This document shows, one piece after another, positions 9,836-21,297 of a stretch of 64,000 nt of DNA. The translations under genes and the position numbers were made by a program. The DNA comes from Prosapia bicincta (lineage: Eukaryota > Arthropoda > Insecta > Hemiptera > Cercopidae): contig JBAIZL010000001.1 of the NCBI GenBank assembly GCA_036971475.1, positions 137,134,192 to 137,198,191 on the forward strand, written 5' to 3'. The notes below the pieces were generated by a model that saw only the letters and a list, made by a program, of their open reading frames with translations, was not told where the DNA came from and did not search any database. Within the stretch, counting starts at the first letter, position 1. Each line of letters starts with the position of its first letter.

Positions 9836-11900
9836 TGGCCTAGTATCGTACTCACGTATTCTAACGATTTAATTAAGCCGTTAATGTAGAAGATTTGTAT
9901 ATATACACCAGATCACTTTTTGCGGCTAAACTATGTTCATGTTGAAAGTAGCTTTGTTCCACGGTGCTTTTAGATAACCGAAATCGAACGGTTGAAAATA
10001 CCGCTCTCTACATTAGCGAAATTATAAGAACTTGAAACAATTATCTGAGAATCGGAAAACGATGTCCGCTTACCTTTTCTTAAAATACAATAGTAACATT
10101 AGAGCTCTATGAATTCACCGATAACTATTCGATTACAAATTTCTAAAATATGTTTCGCCGTTCTAGTGAACTGTTTCCAAGAGTTACGAAAAGAGCTGCG
10201 GGGTATAAACAAAAAGTTGCATTCCACGTCTACGAACTTTTAAGTTCAAAATTAAATCCGTGATTCAATGGGGAAAGTCTTTAGATCATGTTTTACAGAT
10301 ATTAAAGTTATTTTTTACATTGCTGTATGTAAATTGATAAATTTTCAAATTGTATGTATAGCCTTTGAGTGTTTCAATTTGAAAATCGCTGGTTTGAAAC
10401 AATTTTGCATTTTGCCAGTTAAAGTTAAAATTTTGCCCAATTATTTTTCAGTGTGCTTCAACGTTATGAAACTGATATACGAGTGGTCTTAAACTTCAAG
10501 TATCTAGATTTAACAATTTCGAACGTTATATTTTATATACAGAAATATCTACAGATTTCTTTTAAGAATATAAATATAGGCTATACTTTTCACAAAACCG
10601 TACAATATTTTGAATCAAAATTTTTGCAAAATCCTCTTTTAGTAGTATTGTGAAGTAAGTACTGACAAAATGTGAAGTTTTTGTTTTTTACAGACTAGTA
10701 ACCCTAATTTGTTTTAATCAGTGATTTGTAATCAATGATCATCGGCTCCAAATTTATGTTTATAACATTATCTCAACATTGTTTGTAATAAATATATGTT
10801 ACTGTAAGGACTACTATATTGGTAAATCTTGACATTTTCCAGTAAAACCTAAGATTTAGCAACCCTTGATGGTAAAAATCTGAATTCTTCTTCAATCATA
10901 GTTCATTTCCAACCTTAACCATCATACACTCAGTGAATGTAACCTAACCTAACTTACCTAACGTTAATGGAGGTCAACGTTTTCTTGCTAGCAAAAAAGT
11001 GATTAATAAATACCCATTTTGTTATTCCTAAAACCAACATTTACAAATCATCATTCGTAAAACCTAGTAACTCTGAAATTCTAATGGTAAACACTCGAAA
11101 AGCACCTCTTACTTATAAAATCCTAACATTTACCAAGTAATCTTGGTATATTCTAATATTTACTAGAGAGGGGGTTACGTTCCCCGAACTTACAGCGAAT
11201 ACTGAAACCAACTGTATATGGTAAGGGGAGGGTTACGTTCTACATCATAAATGTTAACGATTTATGTACAGGGACTAGTGTATAAAATTTTGAGTAACAT
11301 ATAAATATAACTAACATTAAATTACTTACCTAATAGGTCACATAATCAATACTTTATCTGACCTTTTAGATTTTTAAGTAGACCTATGTCCTTTGGTCAA
11401 TATGTAGACGTAAAAAAGGGCTAAGATTAAGGACGATGGAGAATCATCTTCTGACCATAATCGTACACAGGCTTATTGTTTTAATGAACTTATGTACTAA
11501 ACCTAAATATTACATATATCCATATATGTATATCGTTTAATGGTCATATAGCGCGGATATGATTGGTCCTAGCAAGAGTTTAAAGGAATCTAGTTTTCAG
11601 AGCTGGATAATGATCTACAAACACTGGGTATCATGTAGGAATGCACATGTTATGAAGAGTATCCAAAACCCATAACGATATGGTCTAAGGGGACGGAAGA
11701 CGTTAGGGAAGAAGATTCATAGAAGCCGAGTGTTGCCTTAATGGTCTAAACATTGAACCAGCATGCATTTTGGTTGGGTACTTCAATCCCCACATGTGTG
11801 TGAAAGTTTCATCTTAGGAGCGCAGATGCTCTACGTAGTCAAAGATTTGTAAACATTATTAGTGTTGGTAAATAAATTAAATATGTAATTTAAAAAAAAA
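9836..11900. other. Gene-free DNA; would be intron if the downstream exons of the minus-strand gene lie below
   Basis: No credible exon, RNA or array. If the gene at 11919-12677 continues, this region is the start of its first coding intron. Short CCTAACCTAAC strings occur near 10940 but do not form an array. Around 11160-11260, two GGGTTACGTTC strings suggest an old degraded repeat. Confidence 0.45.
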
Positions 11901-11910
11901 TTAAATGCAA

Positions 11911-11918
11911 TTACTTAC
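11911..11918 (-). other. Splice donor, GTAAGTAA
   Basis: It directly follows codon 253 of the exon (AGCG|GTAAGTAA) and matches the metazoan 5' splice consensus at every intronic position to +6. Reading through would add only five residues before a stop. This supports intron removal in phase 0. Confidence 0.85.
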
Positions 11919-12677
11919 CGCTGAATATGTTGTCTGAACTTTCGGACGTCCACCTGGCAGTTTATCTCCAGTCAACGATAAGGAATGAAGTCCGTTAGAT
12001 AGAGTACCAGAAGACAGAAAATCCGTCTGATCTTCAGAATCTACTGAAGAGGTCGACAGCGGTGTAGGGGAATGTAGAGAAGAAGAAGTAGAAAACGTAC
12101 GAGCAGAATCTGATGTGGGCGTCTTGGACCAACTGGACGAAGTGAAGACAGGAGATTCTGTCGAGGTTGACGCGTCACTATTGGGTCGCGACGAGGACGC
12201 CGAAGAACTCGAGGAATCCGGCGGGAATGCGGGCGTGGACGTCGAGGTGTCGACCTTGGTGAGCCTGTTGTTCTGCACGATACCGACGGGTTCCCATATC
12301 TCGCTGGTTGTGCTCGTGTAGAAGTTGTTCTCTTTGGTTTCCCGCGACCTTTCGTCCACCACCTGTCCGCCACGCGCCACCGTCACCTCTTCGCGCGTTA
12401 CGATGCTTGACTTCACACTGAGACTGGTCTCTAGCCTCACCGGCGCCCTGAGTATGCCAGCTCGGACAAGAATCTGATTCAAGAGGTCGCAATGCGGCAC
12501 AGTACCGTGCAGCAGCGCTTCTCGTATCGCCGCGCCATCTTCACCTTCCAGCTTGATCGGACAACCATTCACCAACAGCACTTCCTCTTCTTTCACGCAA
12601 GACTTCTTCTCGCAGTCGACCACTTTAACGCCTTTCCCTAAAATGCTCTCAACTGTTTCTTGGATTTCGTCGTCCAT
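11919..12677 (-). CDS. First coding exon of an unrecognised, Ser/Thr-rich protein (253 codons)
   Basis: ATG at 12677 lies in a good context (G at -3, G at +4). The frame runs 253 codons to 11919, where GCG is followed by a consensus donor GTAAGTAA at 11918-11911. The exon ends in phase 0; without splicing the frame reaches a stop at 11901. Residues 1-135 are mixed and acidic at the start (MDDEIQETVESILGKG), with VNGCPIKLEGED at 37-48, AIREALLHGTVPHCDLLNQI at 50-69 and TREEVTVARGGQVVDERS at 94-111. Residues 143-225 are a low-complexity Ser/Thr/Pro-rich tail, probably disordered. No signal peptide or membrane segment is visible. GC content and CpG are well above the surroundings, as expected for a selected exon. 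I do not recognise the family. Later exons would lie at lower coordinates and are not visible, so the gene is partial here. Overlapping frames on both strands are shadows. Confidence 0.88.
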
Positions 12678-12722
12678 TTCGTTTGTTCTTTTATTTTACA
12701 TTTTGTCTTTATATCCACTGAG
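12678..12722 (-). promoter_or_regulatory. 5' UTR / core promoter area of the exon, with AUG-UAA minimal upstream ORF
   Basis: Upstream of the start codon the minus strand reads a possible initiator TCAGTG near 12722-12717, an ATATAAAG string (TATA-like) at about 12714-12707, and ATG immediately followed by TAA at 12701-12696. If transcription starts at the initiator, the leader is about 45 nt and carries a start-stop upstream ORF, a known way to lower translation of the main frame. If ATATAAAG is instead a TATA box, the start would be about 30 bp downstream, almost at the ATG. The sequence cannot decide between these, and an upstream non-coding exon is also possible. Confidence 0.35.
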
Positions 12723-15176
12723 TAAATTTAACCACCTAAAAGAATTAAAACATCAAAATTACTAACAGAAATAAAAACATAAGAGAAACTGAAGCGAGAG
12801 TAACAGGGCTGCTTTGCAAACGTTATAATGTAAATTTTCCGAAATTTCTGATAACACAATTTTGTACGCAATTTCCATTTAAAGTCAAACAAAAATACAA
12901 AAAAAATATTTTTTCAATCAACTGTAACATATAGGGTATAACGTGTAAGGTATATTTTTGTTTGCTCTCTTGGCAACACTGATTCTCACAACCAAATAGT
13001 TCGTATAAGCATTCCAATTTCCATATCATCCTGCTGTCATGTTGGTTTATTGATCTCTATTCTGGATGAAGAGAGGTTAAATGAGTAAAATATTTATTTT
13101 AAGCGAATTTCGTTTGTCGAATACATGAAAAAAATATAACTGATAATGTTGAACATATTTAAGACTCTAATTTAACCTGTAGAACATGAGTTCTTTGATC
13201 TTTGGACCACCAATTAAAAACGAGTTGATTAAACTACACCACTTCATCTAATAATCTATCCTTTAGACTTAATTAGCTGGTGAACGTATCAAGGATACGA
13301 CTTGTGCCAAGGGATTAAATCATATTTACAATGCAGGCAGCGTAATTATATTAATCTGACTGTACCCCAGGCGACGGTAAATCCAAACACGACTGTAGTC
13401 CTTAGTGGGCAGTTCAATTAAAGTACAGTCACGTTTAACAAGTTATACATTTTCTAGTTCAAAGAATAGACCGAATATTAATATACATCAAATATTCTTA
13501 TAATCCTAAAGCGTTTAGAAGATGTACACAAACAAGTAATATATTTTTTAAAAAAGTCAATTCCTACCACGGTAAACAAAAATTATATTTGAGTTACTTT
13601 TTATTAAATAATTACTATTATAAAGGGACATAAAGTGACATAACTTATGCTTTAAAACAGCTATTTTATCAAATTATATGCTATCACTTATTTTTAGATG
13701 GGTCCGGGTGAATATGTTGCATACGTTGCCTCTTTTGGGAAACGTTTTTTTCTCTCTCATGTACAGCTAAAATTAAATCATGAATTAATATTTGAAATAA
13801 CTGTATCAACATTAAGTGTTATCCAATACAAGTTAAAAAAAAAATACTTGAACTAAAATAGGCATTTGGATAAATAAAACGTATTTTATAAACGATTCGA
13901 AATTTGAACAAGACATATATAGGGAATTTGTAAGCTAATAGTAGGAATTGAATAATAAATCTACCCCTGCAGGTTTACAGTCTTATGATGTACGCTCTTA
14001 TTTTGAGGCATGTTACTCGTAGTTTTTCATACACGTAATATCTCGTCAAATAGACAGAAATAGGAAACTAAATAAATGTTTAAGCTTTTTATATGCTTAA
14101 CAAATTACTTTTAAAACAAAACTAACTAAATTAAAGTACTACACAAATAAAATATATTACAGCGGTTGCAATAAATCACACAAGTATAAATTTATGTAGA
14201 TTTCGGTGCTTTGACATGTTTAAGGTTTCGGTGCTGAAAACAAGTCCATGATCGAGGCGAAGACAACTTGTGGTGATAAGCAAGGATTTGATAATAAAAA
14301 TGAATTCGGTGGACGGTTAAAAACCTTTCTGTATAGATTAAAAACATATTCCGGGGTTTTGAAAGACTCAGAATGTTTAAGTCCTAGAGAAGATGCCTAC
14401 ATATATTGAAACAGATTTAAGAAACAAATTCATGACAGTGAACAAATAAACGATCACAGACTATTCTATAAATTCGCAAGAATAAAAGACATAAAACATA
14501 ACCACTTTGTTACAAAAAGAAAATGAATAGTTATAAAACCTATTGAGGATTTAACAAGCACTATTATTTGTTTAATTGAAGCATTATGAAAATGAGGATT
14601 GTGTTAATAAAGCGTGATTTCATGTTTCATTAATTAATATAGGCCTATTTGTTTTCTTTGGAATCAATGGATTTTCTTGTTTCTATTGTAACTGACTGTA
14701 CAGTGTGCTGATGTTATGAAGGCTAGACGGATAACGTGTTTACTAACCACTGTTGGTATCTACAGAGGAGAAACTGTTACGGCCATATCTTACATTCAGG
14801 AGCAAGGCCCTTAAGGAGAGCGCGTAGGAGCAGTTTCGGCACACATAAGTTCGGTACAAAACTCCACTGTAGCAGACGTACTTTGGGCCTACCTACTGAA
14901 ATGCGAGCAATCGACCACATCTACTAAAACTATCTGTAATTGTAACAATCGTTAATGGTAGATTCCCGAACAACAATCGTTCAATTAATGGTCAATATTC
15001 GGAATTTTATTCGTATACTTCACCGCTGATAGTAAACCTCAAACGTTTCGCTACTTATCAAGTGACTTCCAGCAATCTTTTGCAGTGAGTTTCTATATAA
15101 GTTGTTAAGAGAGAAAAACTTGGTAAACTGTAAAACCGATTCATACTGTAGCGGCACACAAAATTAGTAATACAAA
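12723..15176. other. Gene-free AT-rich DNA upstream of the exon
   Basis: I see no second exon, array or element. Frames are short (at most 68 codons) and lack recognisable motifs. A 63-codon frame at 14736-14927 is somewhat GC-richer and Arg-rich but has no donor or acceptor that would support it. Confidence 0.45.
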
Positions 15177-15768
15177 TGAGCGTCAATAATCCGGACGTCA
15201 AAAATCCGAATCGTGGTTACAGCGTACGCGCCACTACATACATATCTAAACTGTTATCTTTAATTATAAATACAAAGAAGATTAACCGATTTCGAAAATG
15301 CATCGTAACTAAATTTAAAACGCCACATATAGTATATTTAATTATAATATAAATGTTTTAGATTTGTATGTTCTACACGCTAACCAATAACGCGTATATT
15401 GACCAATCAGAAAAATAACAAAATGTATTATTAAACTTAATCTTTAGCTAATTTGTCATATAATATGCTTTTCATATTATTATTCATTTATAATGGCAAT
15501 TTTTCAATTATAACATCGCCACTCCCCTGTTTCTGTTACTTTTCCCTACACATCATTTTCACTAAATTCTTTTATACTCTCTGACGTCTATTTTGTAATA
15601 ATTCCTGGTTTATTTCAAACTTACAAGTTATTATAAGCATTAAAATAGATTATAGTTAATGAAATATCAATAACTCGCTGCAGTTTAAAGATAGTTTGAA
15701 AATCCGGACAAATTAGTTGTACGGATGAGTCCCGGTCCCAATTGATCTGGATTTCTAACGCTCTACTG
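15177..15768. mobile_element. Decayed Tigger/pogo-like element, about 590 bp
   Basis: The right end reads ..GATTTCTAACGCTCTACTG (reverse complement CAGTAGAGCGTTAGAAATCC) at 15749-15768. The left end reads GAGCGTCAATAATCCGGAC from 15179 and lacks the CAGTA tip. Internal GTCCGGATTTTC-type repeats near both ends (15192, 15705) match the 'aatccgga' wording of Tigger inverted repeats. There is no transposase frame. The imperfect ends and missing left tip indicate an old copy. Confidence 0.5.
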
Positions 15769-15884
15769 TAACTTCATAAAACCAGGCTAAGTATTTCGTT
15801 TCTCGATACGACAAAACAACCCCAATATTATTATAAATAAGCTCTCGCAATATTCTTGTCTGCCTCTGATAATGACATCATTAT

Positions 15885-16445
15885 TTTCGAAACATGTCCT
15901 GCATCAAAGTCTCTGCAAGATTATTGTGGGAACTGATATGTTATGTGTACGAATTAAAATCTCGAAAAGAATTTTGTGGGAATTGATTTGTTTACGTGTA
16001 TGCATTACAGTCTCGAAAAAAATATTGTGGGAATTGATATGTTATGAATATGCATTAAAGTCTCGAAAAGAATATTGTGGGAATTGATATGTTATGTGTA
16101 TGCATTAAAGTCTCGAAAAGAATATTGTGGGAATTGATATGTTATGTGTATGCATTAAAGTCTCGAAAAAAATATTGTGGGAATTGATATGTTATGAATA
16201 TGCATTAAAGTCTCGAAAAGAATATTGTGGGAATTGATATGTTATGTGTATGCATTAAAGTCTCGAAAAGAATATTGTGGGAATTGATATGTTATGTGTA
16301 TGCATTAAAGTCTCGAAAAAAATATTGTGGGAATTGATATGTTATGAATATGCATTAAAGTCTCGAAAAGAATATTGTGGGAATTGGTATGTTATGTGTA
16401 TGCATTAGAGTTCCGAAAAAATTATTGTGGGAACTGATTTGTTTA
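15885..16445. repeat. 50-bp minisatellite, about 11 copies, with 150-bp higher-order unit
   Basis: The unit is TTGATATGTTATGTGTATGC, then ATTAAAGTCTCGAAAAGAAT, then ATTGTGGGAA. Copies start every 50 bp from about 15921 to 16421. Internal variants recur every third copy: GAATA/AAAAG, GTGTA/AAAAG, GTGTA/AAAAA. This shows amplification of a trimer. The first two copies and the last are diverged. The 71-codon frame at 15872-16087 reads through part of the array and is not a gene. Confidence 0.95.
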
Positions 16446-17289
16446 TTGGTATATGCTACTACTGTAAGATGATCACACAAGCTCAATTTAATTATAATAA
16501 TCAAACTTAATGATTTTGAAATTAAAATTCCGCGCCTGCTGATGACATCCATCTTTTGCTGTTATGCTTTGAAGATTGCTCCAGTAAGAATACTCAGAGA
16601 AACCAACCCTGGAGGCGATACTGTCAAACTAAAAGCAATGCGGAAAGGAATGATGACGCAATAGCAATTACAAACCCCATTAAAGTAAAGATCGAACATT
16701 AGCAACCCATTTGAGAATCTGGCTAGTACGCAGGGCAACGGCAATTTGGAATACAACTACACCTAATCAAACAATTTGCCCAACTTAAAGAGGTATCTTA
16801 ATTTCTACGCAAGTTCTCAGTTAAACCTCAGTAAGGGATACGAAATCAATTATAGGTAGGAATAAGGTACGGACAAGTCCCTGGGGAACGGGAATCTGAA
16901 AGAGAATCATAGCTCACGTAGTTAACGCCTCTTCTTTACGGCATACGTACTCTTTATCGGGAAGACATATTAGTTTGTGTATAGGCCTATGTCCTACACA
17001 ATCGTTGATTGAGACCATATGTTATGGACATCGGTAGCGCTATGGAGGACTGGTAAAATTGTCCAGGTACTTTAAAGTGTGCTAAATTATTCATCGCACA
17101 TGTATGATTGATTCTCTAACATGAATATACTTTCTATCCGCCTTACGTAAGTAACTGTTTATTAAGTGACTAATTTTCAAGGACTAACTGCTGCAAACAA
17201 GAAAAATGTTTTAATATTAACACGGAGATTAAATACAGGTCTATTATTCAAGAGATTATTATCATAATCTTTAATGTTACGTCTGACAT
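16446..17289. other. Gene-free unique DNA
   Basis: Nothing recognisable beyond short chance frames. Confidence 0.5.
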
Positions 17290-17700
17290 TTACTTTGGTT
17301 AGAAACGTAGCAAATTCAAGGTCTGACTCGATCTGCATTCACGGAGATCCTTTATCTTTCTAGCCGTCCTATTGGTCTTCCCTTGAAAGCTCCATCAGAG
17401 CGTTCATGTTTAAGGAGAGATTTTTACTTTGGTTAGGGATTTACACACTTTGGACGTTAGAAACTCGAGGTCCGTTTCAACCTGCAATAATCTTTACTTA
17501 GTCATCCTGGAGATCCTTTATCTTTCTAGCCGTCCTATTGGTCTTCCCTTGAAAGCCATCAGAGCGTTCATGTTTAAGGGGACAGCTTTACTTTGGTTAG
17601 GGATTCGCTCACTTTGGACGTTAATCCCAAATAATCTCCAATTAGCCGTCTTAAGGATCCTATATTTTTCCATTTATCATATTGATTTTCCCTTACGTGA
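17290..17700. repeat. Tandem repeat of three diverged copies (133-164 bp)
   Basis: Copies begin with TTACTTTGGTTAG at 17291, 17424 and 17588. The block GGAGATCCTTTATCTTTCTA then GCCGTCCTATTGGTCTTCCC is shared almost perfectly by copies 1 and 2. Copy 3 is clearly diverged after TTGGACGTTA. A 99-codon plus-strand frame (17429-17728) spans copies 2 and 3 but has no recognisable domain, so the repeat is the simpler explanation. Confidence 0.85.
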
Positions 17701-18655
17701 ACACATCATACATTTCGTTTATGATTAGGTTTTATGTACCATAATGCAACTTCTTTCTAAGTAGATATTCCTCGCGTTCTTTGAAACAAAAACAAAACAC
17801 AACTGCTCATGTACGTTATGCGCTCTTTCTATATTTATGCATCATTACTTTACATTTAAATTGTCCTCCTTTACTCAGCCTGTGTTGTCCTATTGGCATG
17901 CTTCTAATTAGGTAATACTCCACACAACACATCACGTTCCGAGTGACCAATGTGTCGAAGCGACCAAGCAAGCCGTGTGCACCTCTTGAAACCATTTTAG
18001 ATTAAATCTCCCCGATCTGTTACTTGAGAAATCTATGAATAATACTTGTTACAAATAACCAGTAATGCGTGAAGCTCCACTGCCCTGGATTGGACGCTGG
18101 GTAACACAGATTAACTGCTCCTATACACAACAGCTGACCGTGCCCATTGAGCCGTTGGCAGTTGATTGTGTTTAAATATTCCTGCCATTGTTTGTTAACT
18201 CGGCCATTGTACGAGATCGAGGCACCTAACACCAAAAGAGGTCAGCATTTTAAGCTGGAAGTTTTTTTACCTCAGATATTTCTATATATGATTACATTGT
18301 ATCCTACTGTATTTACCCTTACGTATAGCTTATCTAGGCCATGAGATTCATAGAATTATAGAGATCCTTAATATTTTCTAAAAACAAGAGAATATAGAAT
18401 TTTCTAGAAAACTAAACCATTGCCAATAAAATCCTATTGTATTTGTGTTTCTAATTTGTAAAGTGGATAGGAAGTAAGACGATTATTGCCGTCGAGTGAT
18501 TGTAAAGGGTAAGGTAGGGAGTTAAACGCCCCTGGTACACTCTGTAGCCCTCTATGGGGGAGACATTATGGCACCTTATAGTACCTGCAGTAGGCCTACT
18601 CAGTATTGTTTTCCCTTTATTCTCTTCCGACTGACACGAAGTCTAGCGTGCGTAA
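17701..18655. other. Gene-free unique DNA
   Basis: No recognisable gene or repeat. The short frames near 18020-18344 overlap on both strands and lack motifs. Confidence 0.5.
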
Positions 18656-19690
18656 GGTCCCATCTGCTATTCCCAGCTGCGTCTAGGTTCTCCCAGCTGC
18701 GTCAGATTTCTTATAGCGCCGTGCAGGTCATCCCAGTTTCACTAACATCTACCAGTTGCATGTACGTTTCCCCAGCTTCATTTAGGTTCTCCTAGATGTA
18801 AGTAGGTTCTTGTAGTTGCACATAGGTTCACCCAGCTGCATCTAGGTTTTCCTAACTTCATTTAGATTCTTCAAGATTAACGTAGGTTCTCCCAGCTACA
18901 TCTAGGTTTTCCCAGCTTCATGTAGGTCCTTCCAGTTTTAAGTAGGTTATCCCAGCTCCATGTAGGCTCTCCCAGGTGTATCTAGGTTTTCCCCGCTTCA
19001 TTTAGATTCTTCCAGATTAAAGTAGGTTCTCCCAGGTGTATCTAGGTTTTCTCCGCTCCATTTAGATTCTTCCAGATTAAAGTAGGTTATCCCAGGTGTA
19101 TCTAGGTTTTCCCAGCTTCATGTAGGTTCTTCCAGATTAAAGTAGGTTCTCCTAGGTGTATCTAGGTTTTCTCCGCTCCATTTAGATTCTTCCAGATTAA
19201 AGTAGGTTCTCCCAGGAGTATCTAGGTTTTCTCCGCTCCATTTAGATTCTTCAAGATTAACGTAGGTTCTCCCAGCTACATCTAGGTTCTCCCAGCTACA
19301 TCTAGGTTTTCCCAGCTTCATGTAGGTTCTTCCAGATTTAAGTAGGTTATCCCAGTTCCATGTAGGTTCTCCCAGCTGGATCTAGGTTTTCCAAGCTTCT
19401 TCTAGATTCTTCCAGTTTTAAGTAGGTTATCCCAGTTCCATGTAGGTTCTCCCAGGTGTATCTAGGTTTTCCCCGCTTCATTTAGGTTCTCCCAGATTCA
19501 AGTAGGTTGAACCAGCTGCGTCTAAGTTTTCCCAGCTACGTGAGAGTATCTCCAGGTTCATTACGGTACTTAGGTTCTTCCAGCTGCGTGTAGAAACTTC
19601 CAACTTCATTTAGGTTTTCTTCCAGGTGTGAATAGGTTCTCCTAGCTGCGTGAAGGTTTTTCCAGCTGCTTCTATGTTTTCCCACTTGCA
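18656..19690. repeat. 20-bp minisatellite with 60-bp higher-order repeat, about 50 copies
   Basis: The degenerate monomer is close to TAGGTTCTCCCAGCTKCATC. In the centre (about 18960-19260) three monomer types alternate in fixed order, giving a 60-bp unit: TCTCCCAGGTGTATCTAGG, TTTTCTCCGCTCCATTTAGA, TTCTTCCAGATTAAAGTAGG. The flanks are disordered monomers. The 67-codon minus-strand frame at 19118-19321 is a translation of the 60-bp unit (20 residues per repeat), not a gene. Confidence 0.95.
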
Positions 19691-21105
19691 TGTTTCCTGG
19701 ATTTCCAAACAAAACTCAAAACCAGAGAGAAATGTTTTTTCCAAGATTTGGACAAAGATCTACATGAACTTGATAGTTGTAACGAAGACAGCCTGGAAAG
19801 CGCCTGAGAACGGGTCAGAGCTTCAAAGAACGAACTCGGGAGGGCCCCAAAGTGGGAGGATAAAGAGACCCCTCCCGTTGGTAACAATGAATTTGTGAAG
19901 TGTGTAAAAATAAAATCTTGACACAGGTCGCAGCCAATGAAACAATGAAAACATAATGAATGTTCTTATCAATGCAATGTAACAAAGAGGAATAAATGAT
20001 AAATCCATTTATTCAGAGCGGTAAATAAAAAATTGGACTTCAAAAGATACGTATGCTTTGCTCAAAAGGCAACAATCAAGTTTACAAAAGGGTTAACTAG
20101 AAATACCGATTATCATTTATCTGATTCAACAAAAATACGTTAAAAGACATTTTAAAATAAAAGTATTTCCTTATATAAAAGTTTCTGTTTATCGTTCCGT
20201 TTATAAAACGGGTTTTTTTTAATCAGTCTTTATTTTGCTGTTCAGGATTACAAACAAACTCTCTTTGCTGTGGTTGATTAAAACAGTGTTTTCGTCTAAA
20301 CTTTGGTCACATTGTTGTGACGTCAAAGGACGTCATCGACCACAAAGCAGCTCGTTCAAAGAAACAGAAACTAATTATCCAGCTTGCGGGTCCAATTGTC
20401 GAGCCTGGCAGGAGCCTATCATTGGAAAGCGTCCAGCTGCTTGATATCATGTTCCTTTTAATTTAGCCTGATCAAGATTAAGGACCATTTAATCACTCAC
20501 TTACAGCGCACCTGGTGTCAACAATGGATCTGGATTAATGTTTGTAGAAAGCGACAGCGCTTTCGTCTCTAACGACAATCTTCCATTCATTTTTACAAAA
20601 TTTTATTTTTTTAGTCCCGGTCTAATCAGGCACTGTACAACAACCCCATATCGCAAAATAAGTCAGTACTATTGCAAAAATTAACCTGTATTGTGTAATA
20701 AACCAGTTTATTAAAACACAGAATAACGTGTGCGGTACCTAATTTTATAGATATTGCGATCAAAATCGTGAAATCAAAGAAAGGTAGCTTGATGGGAAAT
20801 GACAAAAATGAAAAAAACGTTTTCCTACACAAACTAGGAAAGGATGGTGGAAGATTGAAATCTAATGAAAGTAAAGAGAAAAACAAACATTGAGTAAGAA
20901 GAAACCATCTTAGTGATGAGAAATTTAAAAGAAAGGGGAATGGTATGAATAAGAAGAAGGCGATCTCCATTCTTCTAAGGAAGAAGGGTCACATAGTCCA
21001 CTCAGTTGACGCAAAAGACAGAAAAGAATTAATTGTATAAGTAACCTAGGTTTCCAGTAAAATACATAATCTTGAGCCTATAACTATTATTGAATAACAT
21101 GGTGA
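19691..21105. other. Gene-free DNA with possible CRE-type sites
   Basis: No gene is recognised. At 20318-20325 there is a perfect TGACGTCA palindrome, followed 3 bases later by a second GACGTCA half. The 114-codon minus-strand frame at 20626-20970 encodes a hydrophobic, Phe/Leu/Ser-rich stretch, produced by purine-rich plus-strand DNA, and has no motif. Confidence 0.45.
20318..20335. promoter_or_regulatory. CRE palindrome TGACGTCA plus adjacent half-site
   Basis: TGACGTCA is the full consensus CREB/ATF site, and GGACGTCATC follows immediately. Such clustering is uncommon in AT-rich DNA, but no promoter or gene is visible nearby. Function is inferred from motif identity only. Confidence 0.2.
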
Positions 21106-21107
21106 TA

Positions 21108-21297
<190 letters not shown>

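Noticed and set aside
12041..12492. Alternative frames of 68-110 codons on both strands within 12041-12492
   Set aside because: They lie wholly inside the 253-codon exon and are shadows of its GC-rich sequence.
18656..19690. CRISPR-like regular repeats
   Set aside because: Monomers are contiguous with no spacers, and the genome is eukaryotic; this is a minisatellite. The same applies to 43520-44058.
20626..20970. 114-codon hydrophobic minus-strand frame as a membrane protein
   Set aside because: It is the complement of a purine-rich stretch; the hydrophobicity follows from base composition and no homology is recognised.
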